A stretch of 64,000 nucleotides of DNA. It comes from an uncultured Rhodopila sp. Lineage in GTDB: Bacteria > Pseudomonadota > Alphaproteobacteria > Acetobacterales > Acetobacteraceae. The first letter of the stretch is position 1. Each line of letters starts with the position of its first letter. This document shows, piece by piece, positions 35,413-43,169 of the stretch. A program made the position numbers and the translations under genes. The stretch covers positions 1-64,000 of the forward strand of contig CAIZFE010000035.1 of the NCBI GenBank assembly GCA_903932145.1, read 5' to 3'. The notes beneath the pieces are model-generated. The model ran no database searches. It had not been told where the DNA came from and saw only the letters and a list, made by a program, of their open reading frames with translations.

Positions 35413-36426
35413 CTAGTCCGGCGCGGCGCGCAACGCACTCAGCAACATGCCCGCCATCCGGTCCTGAACCCGCTCCGTCTCCATCGAGTCAGGGTCGTTC
35501 AACGCGATCATCTTCATCGCGCTCGCGAAGGCCGCCAGCGCCGAGGCCACCACCACCTGGTTCGGCACGGGCTCGTTGCGGGAATATCCACGCTTCATGG
35601 ACGCGCGAACGTCCGCGGCGAGGTTGAACAGGTCCTCGTAGGGCACCTCGTGATAATGTCGTAGAAAGTGCAGGGCCAGCTTTTGCGGCATCCTGTCTCG
35701 AGGCCAATATTTCACCATCGTCATTTGAATGACGCTGTCTACGAACTGAGCGTTACTGGTCATTGCATGGTTCGCGAGGAAATCGCGGAACACGCCGAAG
35801 TGGTGCAACTGCCTGCGGCGAACAAAGGTCCGCAGCAGGTCGCCTACTCCGCCGAAATAGCGGTACGCGGTTTGACGGCTGATATTGGCGTTGCTGGCAA
35901 CGTCCTCCATCACCAGATCCTTGCCGCCGTCGCGGACCAGCAGTTGGAAGGCGGACGCAAACAGGCGGTTGACGGTTGTCATCGCCCGCCTCTGGTTCGG
36001 CGCCACGCGGATCTGATCGATGGCGAGGTTCGTCTGTATCGGGCTGCCAAAGTCTTCCTCGGGGGATTTCCGCAGCGCCTCCACCCGAGCCATGAAGGTG
36101 GCGATGCCTTGTTGGACCGCGTCGGGCAGGTCGGGCGGGGCGGCGTAGGCCATCGGCTGCCCGGGGAATGCGCGGTCCATAACGGGCCGGTCGAGAATGA
36201 CCAGCAGATCGGAATGCCGCAGATCCGCTTCGATCGAACGATAGAGGTCCTCTACGACCAGATGCTCGCCTTCGAGGACCTGGAGAAAATGTCCGTCACT
36301 ATAGCTCAGTTGTCCCGTAACGCCGATTGCCTCGTTTTTGGCTCGGGTGCTCGCCAGCATGGCCAGGATATCCTGGTTACTCCAGCGTATGGGGGTCGTA
36401 CTGCGAAAGACGAGGCAGCGGAGCAT
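35413..36426 (-). CDS. BLUF-TetR fusion transcription regulator
   Basis: A 337-aa protein with two parts. Residues 1-95 align throughout with BLUF flavin photoreceptor domains: Asn31, Gln49 in HFLQVLEG, Met92 and FPG-x-PM. The photochemically essential Tyr (as in AppA Tyr21) is Phe7 (CLVFRS), and the conserved Trp is Gln90. Residues about 145-202 form a TetR helix-turn-helix (MEDVASNANISRQTAYRYFGGVGDLL), followed by a helical ligand/dimer domain. It would be a one-component DNA-binding regulator in the cytoplasm that may bind flavin. It lies between trpA and the giant PEP-CTERM gene, all on the minus strand, so that gene is its likeliest target (inference). Confidence 0.85.
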   Translation of the reverse strand: MLRCLVFRSTTPIRWSNQDILAMLASTRAKNEAIGVTGQLSYSDGHFLQVLEGEHLVVEDLYRSIEADLRHSDLLVILDRPVMDRAFPGQPMAYAAPPDLPDAVQQGIATFMARVEALRKSPEEDFGSPIQTNLAIDQIRVAPNQRRAMTTVNRLFASAFQLLVRDGGKDLVMEDVASNANISRQTAYRYFGGVGDLLRTFVRRRQLHHFGVFRDFLANHAMTSNAQFVDSVIQMTMVKYWPRDRMPQKLALHFLRHYHEVPYEDLFNLAADVRASMKRGYSRNEPVPNQVVVASALAAFASAMKMIALNDPDSMETERVQDRMAGMLLSALRAAPD

Positions 36427-36457
36427 GCGATCTGGCCCGGGTAGTGACGTGGACCAG

Positions 36458-36480
36458 GTCTCGCCGAAAACGGCGGAGAC
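36458..36480 (-). terminator. Possible terminator after trpA
   Basis: A hairpin of gtctcgccg and cggcggagac (one bulged base, AAAA loop on the plus strand) lies just beyond the trpA stop. There is no T-run after the stem. It may end the trpBA message before the BLUF-TetR gene. Confidence 0.35.
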
Positions 36481-36488
36481 TTGCGCCC

Positions 36489-37304
36489 TTAGCGCCGAAC
36501 CGCCGCCGCCAATCCTCGAACCTGATCCAACACCTTTTCCACTGCCCCCGGCAACGCTTTTCCATCGGCATCGAGGTTCGCGGATAGCGTATCGATCAAG
36601 GCCGAGGCCACGACGGCCGCATCGGCAATACGCGATGCCGCACCGGCTTGCTCCGGAGTGCGTACGCCGAACCCGATGGCGATCGGCAGGTTGGTCGCTT
36701 TGCGCAACCGAGGGATCGCCGCCTCCAAATGCTCGGACGACGCACTGCGGGTGCCGGTGATGCCGGTGATGCTGACGTAATAGACGAACCCGGAACTGCC
36801 ATTCAGGACGTGGGGCAGGCGCTCGTCATCAGTGGTGGGGGCAATCAGGCGGATGAAGTCCAGGCCGTTGGCGTTGCTGAAGGGCAGCAGCAGGTCGGCT
36901 TCCTCGGTCGGCAGGTCAACGATGATCAGGCCGTCCACGCCGGCCTTGGCGGCATCGACGCAGAAGCGTTCGGGGCCGTAGGACAGGATCGGGTTGAGAT
37001 ACCCCATCAGCACGACCGGCGTCGCGTTGTCGTCCACCCGGAATTCACGCACCATGGTCAGGATGTCGGCGACTTTGACCCCGGCGATAAGGCCGCGTTT
37101 CGCGGCCGCCTGGATGATCGGGCCGTCGGCCATCGGGTCGGTGAACGGCATGCCGATCTCGATCAGGTCGGCGCCGGCGGCGGGCATGCCGCGCAGCAGG
37201 GCCATCGAGGAGGCGTGATCTGGGTCCCAGGCTTCCAGGAACGGAATCAACGCGCCCCGGCCCTGGCGTTTCAGCTCGGCAAACCGAGCGGCGATGCGGC
37301 TCAC
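36489..37304 (-). CDS. trpA: Tryptophan synthase alpha subunit
   Basis: A 271-aa subunit that cleaves indole-3-glycerol phosphate to indole. Catalytic Glu49 and Asp60 ([17 protein letters not shown]) fall at the same numbers as in E. coli. [14 protein letters not shown] and [11 protein letters not shown] are also present. An oddity: the segment that is usually TAGDP reads FLEAWDPD, with Trp26 where Gly is normal. Its ATG overlaps the trpB stop by 4 bases. Confidence 0.95.
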   Translation of the reverse strand: MSRIAARFAELKRQGRGALIPFLEAWDPDHASSMALLRGMPAAGADLIEIGMPFTDPMADGPIIQAAAKRGLIAGVKVADILTMVREFRVDDNATPVVLMGYLNPILSYGPERFCVDAAKAGVDGLIIVDLPTEEADLLLPFSNANGLDFIRLIAPTTDDERLPHVLNGSSGFVYYVSITGITGTRSASSEHLEAAIPRLRKATNLPIAIGFGVRTPEQAGAASRIADAAVVASALIDTLSANLDADGKALPGAVEKVLDQVRGLAAAVRR

Positions 37305-38539
37305 AGCTTCACCCCCAGGTGTTCGGCAACCGCGAAGATATCTTTGTCACCTCGGCCACACAGGTTCATCAGGATAATCTCGTCAGCCTTCATCGTCGGC
37401 GCGAGTTTGGTCACGTAAGCCAGCGCGTGAGCCGGCTCCAGCGCGGGAATAATACCCTCGGTGCGGGTGCAGAGCTGGAACGCGTCCAACGCCTCGCGAT
37501 CCGTGGCGGACACGTATTCGACGCGGCCGATGTCGTGCAGCCAGGAATGTTCGGGGCCGATGCCGGGGTAATCAAGGCCGGCCGAGATGCTGTGCGCCTC
37601 GATAATCTGGCCGTCGTCGTCTTGCAGCAGATAGGTGCGGTTGCCGTGCAGCACGCCGGGACGCCCGCCGGTCAGGCTGGCGGCGTGTTCGCCGGTCTCG
37701 ATCCCGTGGCCACCGGCTTCCACGCCGATCAGGCGGACGGATGTGTCATCCAGGAACGGGTGAAACAGGCCCATCGCGTTCGATCCGCCACCGATGCAGG
37801 CGACGGCGGCGTCGGGCAGGCGGCCCTCGGCTTGTTGCATCTGGATTTTGGCTTCCTCGCCGATCACCGACTGGAAGTCGCGCACCATCTGCGGATACGG
37901 GTGCGGGCCGGCGACGGTGCCAATGAGGTAGTACGTGTCGGTGACGTTGGCGACCCAGTCGCGCATCGCCTCATTCATCGCGTCCTTCAGCGTGCCGGCG
38001 CCGGAGGTGACGGGTTTCACCTCGGCACCGAGCAGCTTCATGCGGAAGACGTTGGGCGATTGGCGTTCGACGTCGGTGGCGCCCATGTAGATGGTGCAGG
38101 GCAGGCCGAACAACGCGCACATCGTGGCGGTGGCGACGCCGTGCTGGCCGGCGCCGGTCTCCGCAATGATGCGGGTCTTGCCCATCCGCCGCGCGAGCAG
38201 GATCTGGCCCATGCAGTTGTTGGCTTTGTGGGAACCGGTGTGGTTCAGCTCATCGCGTTTGAAATAGACCTTGGCGCCGCCGAGGTGTTTCGTCAGGCGC
38301 TCCGCGAACCACAGCGGACTGGGGCGGCCGACGTAATGCGTCAGGTGGTGCTTCAGGTCGGCGTCGAACGCCGGGTCGGCCTTGGCCTCGTTGTAGGCTT
38401 GCTCCACAGCCAGGACGAGCGGCATCAGCGTTTCCGCGACGAAGCGGCCGCCGTATTCGCCGAAGCGGCCACGGTCGTTGGGGCCATCCCTTAGCGTGTT
38501 GGTGCGCAGGCTGTTGGTCCCCTGGGGTGCGATGGTCAA
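37301..38539 (-). CDS. trpB: Tryptophan synthase beta subunit
   Basis: A 412-aa PLP enzyme that joins indole and serine. PLP-binding Lys105 lies in [31 protein letters not shown] is the usual start region and [10 protein letters not shown] the phosphate loop. The frame is open to 38635, but I choose TTG 38539: it gives the family start LTIAPQG, and aaggagag (38545-38552 on the minus strand) lies 5 bases upstream. trpF, often upstream, is not adjacent here. Confidence 0.94.
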   Translation of the reverse strand: MTIAPQGTNSLRTNTLRDGPNDRGRFGEYGGRFVAETLMPLVLAVEQAYNEAKADPAFDADLKHHLTHYVGRPSPLWFAERLTKHLGGAKVYFKRDELNHTGSHKANNCMGQILLARRMGKTRIIAETGAGQHGVATATMCALFGLPCTIYMGATDVERQSPNVFRMKLLGAEVKPVTSGAGTLKDAMNEAMRDWVANVTDTYYLIGTVAGPHPYPQMVRDFQSVIGEEAKIQMQQAEGRLPDAAVACIGGGSNAMGLFHPFLDDTSVRLIGVEAGGHGIETGEHAASLTGGRPGVLHGNRTYLLQDDDGQIIEAHSISAGLDYPGIGPEHSWLHDIGRVEYVSATDREALDAFQLCTRTEGIIPALEPAHALAYVTKLAPTMKADEIILMNLCGRGDKDIFAVAEHLGVKL

Positions 38540-38713
38540 ACTGGCTCTCCTTGCGGGAGCGGTTCTAGACATTGGCTGCGTTTGGTCAAGGCGGACGGAC
38601 AGGCGGTGTGGCGGGCTGGCCTGCGATTTGCCCACCTAATCCGCTTGACCCTGGGGTTCAGAGCACGCTCTCAGCGGCGTCTCAAAAGCCACACCATGAG
38701 AATTTATCCCACA

Positions 38714-39322
38714 TCATGAGACATCGCTCTTGGCCTTATCCTGCCGGTCAGCATTTGTGTTGCCCACGGCCGCCGGTCCAATGGGTGCGGCCTGGTTGGT
38801 CGGATGATCTTTGATGGATAGAAGAGCGAGGTTGCTCTGTCCCGAACGATCTGGGGCGGCGGATCGCGGGACCATACTTGGTATCGGTGGGGCATCACTG
38901 CTGCGATACCCGTATCGCCCCGCATCTCGGCCCATAGACTGTGCGGTGTCATCCTGCCGGCGGATCGGAGCGAATGCCGGCCTGCCGAAGGCGGCGGGCA
39001 GCATAGTGGTGCCCGGTTGCGCCGCCCCGGACCGCGACGCAGTCGGGTCGGGCTGCATGGAGAACGAGGGATCGGCAATATCCCCATAAACGGTTTCCAG
39101 CACCCCGGTCAGGTTCGGGGTGAGTCCGTCACCCAATATGCCGCCGGCCAGGCCGGCATCGCCGCCGATCACGACGGGAATAGCGATTGGATCGAAGATG
39201 CCCGCTTCCGCCAATGCCGCGGTTGGATCCTCATCCCCGCACACAAGCACGGCCGCGATTGAGACCCGATCGAAGTCAGGAAGGCGGTCCAACGGATTGT
39301 CGCGCACGGGTCGATCCCACAA
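38714..39322 (-). CDS. Protein of unknown function, 202 aa
   Basis: The frame starts at TTG 39322 (or GTG 39307) behind an AT-rich stretch and the ribosome-site-like aaggaac. The N-terminal half is ordered-looking and Gly/Ile-rich (VSIAAVLVCGDEDPTAALAEAG, cut here; FDPIAIPVVIGGDAGLAGG). The C-terminal half is Pro/Ser/Asp-rich and low in hydrophobics. I know no family. The upstream sequence composition supports it moderately; it could also be a gene remnant. Confidence 0.4.
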   Translation of the reverse strand: MWDRPVRDNPLDRLPDFDRVSIAAVLVCGDEDPTAALAEAGIFDPIAIPVVIGGDAGLAGGILGDGLTPNLTGVLETVYGDIADPSFSMQPDPTASRSGAAQPGTTMLPAAFGRPAFAPIRRQDDTAQSMGRDAGRYGYRSSDAPPIPSMVPRSAAPDRSGQSNLALLSIKDHPTNQAAPIGPAAVGNTNADRQDKAKSDVS

Positions 39323-39852
39323 GTTCCTTATATGTTCCTATCAAAATCAAAGAGAATTTGCAAGAAAAATATCTCCCGGAACCAGGAAACGCGGCGGTTC
39401 GGCTACAAATGCACGGGTATGTCGCAACGGTCGCCCACCGCGCTGGATTCCGGGAAAGCGAGGCTAACGGAACCCGAAACCGCCGGCCGATGCCTGACCG
39501 ATGGTCGTGCGCGGGACCGTATCCCAATGGACCGTATCCCAATGGGCCGGGTCATTAAAGCGCGCGGGTCTCATCCGGCACCGGATCGCCGTGTGCGATC
39601 AAATCCGCGACCACACGACACATCAGGGCGGCAACCCGCATGGCTTTGAACCCGATCGGTTCTTCGTATTGCTGAAGTGCCGGGACATTGCCCCCGTGGC
39701 CGTTGCGATTGACGCGACAGCCTCCTGATCGTTCCGGTGGTGCCTGATTGGCGTTGCTAAGCGACCGGAGGCAGCCATCAAGAGGAGCGGGGCGTGGTTC
39801 TGAACATCGATAGCCTCGGTTACTATATGTGCGAAAGATAACATGTGCACAA
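39323..39852. other. 530-base gap, no recognised gene
   Basis: Several short frames cross this gap but none shows a family signature. It contains an exact 15-base tandem direct repeat (gaccgtatcccaatg at 39515-39529 and 39530-39544). Just before the next gene the sequence atgtgc occurs twice, 16 bases apart, in an AT-richer promoter-like segment near 39826-39850. Confidence 0.5.
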
Positions 39853-40311
39853 ATGGATGATGCCATGACGGACGGCACAGCATTCCTCTCGGTTCGGGTA
39901 CCCGAAAGTGTCCGCAATCGCGGGAAAGCGGTCGCGGCCCAGCGGGGTGAGCGTGTCCAGGATCTCGTCGGTGGGCTGATCACACGCTTTCTGGAAGAGG
40001 CCGAGCGGCAGCCGCCTCAACTCGGGCCTGTTCTTGGGCGGTTGCGGGCGCTGGAGACGCCACTGCGCGCCAGGGGGATCGACGCGCTTTTTGTGTTCGG
40101 TTCGGTGGCGCGCGGCGACGCCCGGCTTGACAGTGACGTGGACGTGGCGGTCGATTTCACGCCCGGTACCGAGGTTTCGCTGTTCGAGATCGTCCGTATC
40201 AAGGAAGAATTGGAGGCCGCGCTCGGACATGCGGTGGATATCGGCGAGCGTGCGACGATGACCGAGCGGGTTGCCGCCTCGGCTGGGCGCGATCTGGTGC
40301 GGGTATTCTGA
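39853..40311 (+). CDS. mntA: RHH-MntA fusion antitoxin (nucleotidyltransferase)
   Basis: A 152-aa protein (ATG 39853; ATG 39865 also possible). Residues about 8-48 look like a ribbon-helix-helix DNA-binding domain (FLSVRVPESVRNRGKAVAAQ, then DLVGGLITRFLEEAE). Residues about 65-150 form a minimal nucleotidyltransferase with GSx10DxD (FGSVARGDARLDSDVDVAV). Ordinary MntA lacks the N-terminal domain; the fusion would let the modifying antitoxin also act as the operon's repressor (inference). Its stop overlaps the HepT start by 1 base (TGATG). Confidence 0.82.
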   Translation: MDDAMTDGTAFLSVRVPESVRNRGKAVAAQRGERVQDLVGGLITRFLEEAERQPPQLGPVLGRLRALETPLRARGIDALFVFGSVARGDARLDSDVDVAVDFTPGTEVSLFEIVRIKEELEAALGHAVDIGERATMTERVAASAGRDLVRVF

Positions 40312-40640
40312 TGGTCGGGGATATCGGGGATCGATTGAAGGACATGCAAGCGGCGGCGAGCGATTTACTCAATTTCGTTGGAGACATGGAAACGGACGCG
40401 TATCACGCACTACCGCATGCCGACCGGATGGGTTATCGGGCGGTCAAGAACGCCCTGATCGAACTCGGCGAGGCCGCCAAGACCATTCCCGACGAAATTC
40501 GGCGACGATATCCCGAGGTGGACTGGAAAGGGTTCTCCGGCCTGCGGGACATGATCGCCCATCGGTATTTTGGTATCGATACAAGCAAGCTGTTGCCAAT
40601 CATCAAGACGGAGGTGCCTGGATTGCTTTCAGCGGTTTAG
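40311..40640 (+). CDS. hepT: HepT-type ribonuclease toxin
   Basis: A 109-aa HEPN protein with the catalytic RX4HXY motif intact (RDMIAHRYF). The middle segment ALIELGEAAKTIPDEIRRRYPEVDWKGFSGLRD is typical of HepT (cited here only in outline). HepT cleaves RNA and is silenced by AMP added to the motif Tyr by MntA. Together with the preceding gene it forms a complete module, unlike the frameshifted one at 22914-23570. Confidence 0.88.
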   Translation: MVGDIGDRLKDMQAAASDLLNFVGDMETDAYHALPHADRMGYRAVKNALIELGEAAKTIPDEIRRRYPEVDWKGFSGLRDMIAHRYFGIDTSKLLPIIKTEVPGLLSAV

Positions 40641-40885
40641 AGGGAACTTGGCTCGATCCGCGGCGGTGGTCAGGATAACAGTGATAAACCGGAGTGACCT
40701 GAAACGCCCGCGGAGGCCGTCAACTCATTGTTCCGGCGTTAACGGGCCATCGTGGACCACGGCGAACCGCAACCGCCTGAGATTGCCAGCGGTTCGACGG
40801 CTCCTCACGCCCAAACCTAAGCGATTGTTTTCTTTTTGTAAGGAGTGTAATTGGCTCGTACCACATGAGATCGACAGGAGCCGAA

Positions 40886-41500
40886 ATGAGCCTGCGTAAA
40901 TGTTTGCGCGAGCCGATCGCAGAAATCGAGATTGCCGCTCACCGCCTCAACGATGCGGTGTCCGCTCATCTGCGAGGCGAACGGGACGTTGCCGAAGTGC
41001 TTTTGCACCAAGCTAACGATCAGGTGGTCCGGGATTGGCTCTACTCAGTTTGGGGCAAAGAAACCCAATACAACCGACGGTTCCGGGTGCTGAATAATCC
41101 GCCTGAGGTGCCCAAAGATCAACGTGCCAAACCGCGAGACGCCACGAACGAGACAAAACGCGCGATCCATATGAGAGATGGATACTATTGTCGGTTCTGC
41201 AAGATCCCGGTTATTCGCGGCGAAGTGCGGTCACTTATCCACAGAGAATATCTTGAGGCGGTGCCTTGGGGTACAACAAATGACTCCCAGCATGCTGCGT
41301 TCCAGTGCATGTGGGCGCAATATGATCATATTCTGCCGCATCAACGTGGTGGCTCCAGCAGCATCGAAAACGTGTACTTGACGTGTGCGGCCTGTAACTA
41401 CGGCCGAGGGAGTCATTTACTTGAGGAGCTCGATTTAATTCATCCCGGCCTTCACTCGGCACGCCTCGGGAATTGGGACGGCCTCCAGCGATTTCGATAG
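40886..41500 (+). CDS. HNH endonuclease
   Basis: A 204-aa protein starting at ATG 40886, with caggag 5 bases upstream. The C-terminal HNH fold has zinc-binding pairs (CRFC and CAAC) and the core QYDHILPHQRGGSSSIENVYL, with His and Asn of the motif. The N-terminal about 85 residues are helical and unassigned. It is near the HepT/MntA module but not coupled. Such solitary HNH proteins are often linked to defence or mobile DNA; nothing here shows which. Confidence 0.8.
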   Translation: MSLRKCLREPIAEIEIAAHRLNDAVSAHLRGERDVAEVLLHQANDQVVRDWLYSVWGKETQYNRRFRVLNNPPEVPKDQRAKPRDATNETKRAIHMRDGYYCRFCKIPVIRGEVRSLIHREYLEAVPWGTTNDSQHAAFQCMWAQYDHILPHQRGGSSSIENVYLTCAACNYGRGSHLLEELDLIHPGLHSARLGNWDGLQRFR

Positions 41501-41632
41501 CACGAACGGATATATGAGGACGAATGCATGCGTCCCATCCGGCGGGGACCGGCAATGTCCCGCATGGGTGCCAAGTTTTGGCTCCTAATCGTTATGTGAA
41601 CCTTCGAACCCGGGGGAAACGTCGTGCAGTTG

Positions 41633-43162
41633 CTACCCCGCGTTTCCCCCAGCCTTCCCAGCCGCGAACCGCACCGCCTCCTCCGCCGCCCGCACCAGCG
41701 CCCGAGCCTTCTGCCGTGTTTCCTCGTATTCGGCCTCAGCAACCGAGTCCGCCACCACGCCAGCCCCGGCTTGGACGTACATCACCCCGTCCTTCACCAA
41801 AGCCGTGCGCAGCCCGATGCACGTATCCATCGCCCCGTTCGCGGCGAAATACCCGATGCAGCCGGCATAAATATTCCGCCGGTCCGGCTCGATCTCCTCG
41901 ATAATCTCCATCGCCCGCACCTTCGGCGCGCCCGACAGCGTCCCCGCCGGAAACCCGCCAACCAGGGCGTCCAGCGCGTCCAGCCCGTCACGCAGCCGTC
42001 CCTCGACGTTCGACGAGATATGCATCACATGGCTGAAACGTTCGACGATAAAGCTCTCCGTCACCTTCACCGACCCGATCGCCGATACCCGGCCGACATC
42101 GTTGCGGCCCAAATCCAGCAGCATCAAATGCTCGGCGCGCTCCTTCGGGTCGGCCAGCAGTTCCGCCTCCAGCGCCTGATCTTCCTCATGCGTCGCGCCG
42201 CGCTTCCGCGTCCCCGCCAACGGCCGCACCGTCACCACGCCATCGCGCAGCCGCACCAGAACCTCCGGCGACGACCCCACAATAGAGAATCCGCCAAAGT
42301 CCAGGAAGAACAGAAACGGCGCCGGATTGATCCGCCGCAGCGCCCGATACAGCGACAACGGCGGCAACGCGAACGGCACCGAAAACCGTTGCGAGATCAC
42401 AATCTGAAACGCATCGCCCGCCGCGATATATTCCTTACACCGCGCCACACCCGCAATAAACTCCTCCTTCGAGAAATTCGATCCCGGTTCGGGGGGCTCC
42501 GGCAGCATCACCGGCGGCGGCTGATGCGGCAATGGCCGCTCCAAAGCCGCCTCCGCCGCGTCCAGCCGAACCAAAGCCCGCTGCCACGCCGTTTCCGCCG
42601 ATACGTCGCCAGCCGGATACGCCGGCGTCACCAGCGTCAGTTCATCGTTCACGTTGTCGAAAATCGCGAACAGGGTGGGGCGCATCATGATGCCCTCGGG
42701 CACGCCGATGACGTCGCGGTTCTTGACCGGCAGAATCTCCATCTGCCGCACCATGTCGTAGCCCAGATACCCGACCAGCCCGCCCGCCATCGGCGGCAGA
42801 TGCGCCGGCACGTCCAACTGCGTTTCCGCGATCAGCCGGCGCAGACTGTCCAGCGGAGGCAACGCCTCCTGCACGAACGCATGCGGCGCCGACAACGCGT
42901 GCCGGTTGACCGAGGCAACCACATCCTGGCAGCGCCAGATCAGGTCCGGCTGCATGCCAATCACGGAATACCGCCCGCGCGCAGCACCGCCCTCCACGCT
43001 CTCCAACAGGAACGAATTCGGCTGACCATGCGCCAGCTTCAGGAACGCGGCGACCGGAGTTTCCAGATCCGCCACGGTCTTGCGCCACACCAGGCTGCCG
43101 CGTCCCGAGTCATAGGCCAGACGGAAAGCGACAAAGCCGGGGGTCACAGACACGTTCATCAT
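41633..43162 (-). CDS. trpE: Anthranilate synthase component I
   Basis: A 509-aa enzyme making anthranilate from chorismate with TrpG. The feedback site segment FLLESVEGG is at about residues 47-55; the C-terminal catalytic domain has EEFIAGVARCKEYIAAGDAFQIV, SPEVLVRLRDG and LVGGFPAGTLSGAPKVRAMEII. I take the first of two ATGs (43162) after gagagag. trpG, which often follows trpE, is absent downstream, where an HNH gene converges. Confidence 0.93.
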   Translation of the reverse strand: MMNVSVTPGFVAFRLAYDSGRGSLVWRKTVADLETPVAAFLKLAHGQPNSFLLESVEGGAARGRYSVIGMQPDLIWRCQDVVASVNRHALSAPHAFVQEALPPLDSLRRLIAETQLDVPAHLPPMAGGLVGYLGYDMVRQMEILPVKNRDVIGVPEGIMMRPTLFAIFDNVNDELTLVTPAYPAGDVSAETAWQRALVRLDAAEAALERPLPHQPPPVMLPEPPEPGSNFSKEEFIAGVARCKEYIAAGDAFQIVISQRFSVPFALPPLSLYRALRRINPAPFLFFLDFGGFSIVGSSPEVLVRLRDGVVTVRPLAGTRKRGATHEEDQALEAELLADPKERAEHLMLLDLGRNDVGRVSAIGSVKVTESFIVERFSHVMHISSNVEGRLRDGLDALDALVGGFPAGTLSGAPKVRAMEIIEEIEPDRRNIYAGCIGYFAANGAMDTCIGLRTALVKDGVMYVQAGAGVVADSVAEAEYEETRQKARALVRAAEEAVRFAAGKAGGNAG

Positions 43163-43169
43163 CTCTCTC

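Noticed and set aside
39555-39740. Minus-strand fragment ending in MRVAALMCRVVADLIAHGDP
   Set aside because: The segment looks protein-like and faintly HicB-like, with aggagg upstream, but there is no start codon at the right place and the match is too weak to call.
40845-40870. Tiny TTG peptide frame (aaggag, then about 5 codons) before the HNH gene
   Set aside because: A leader peptide is conceivable, but there is no attenuator structure or other support.
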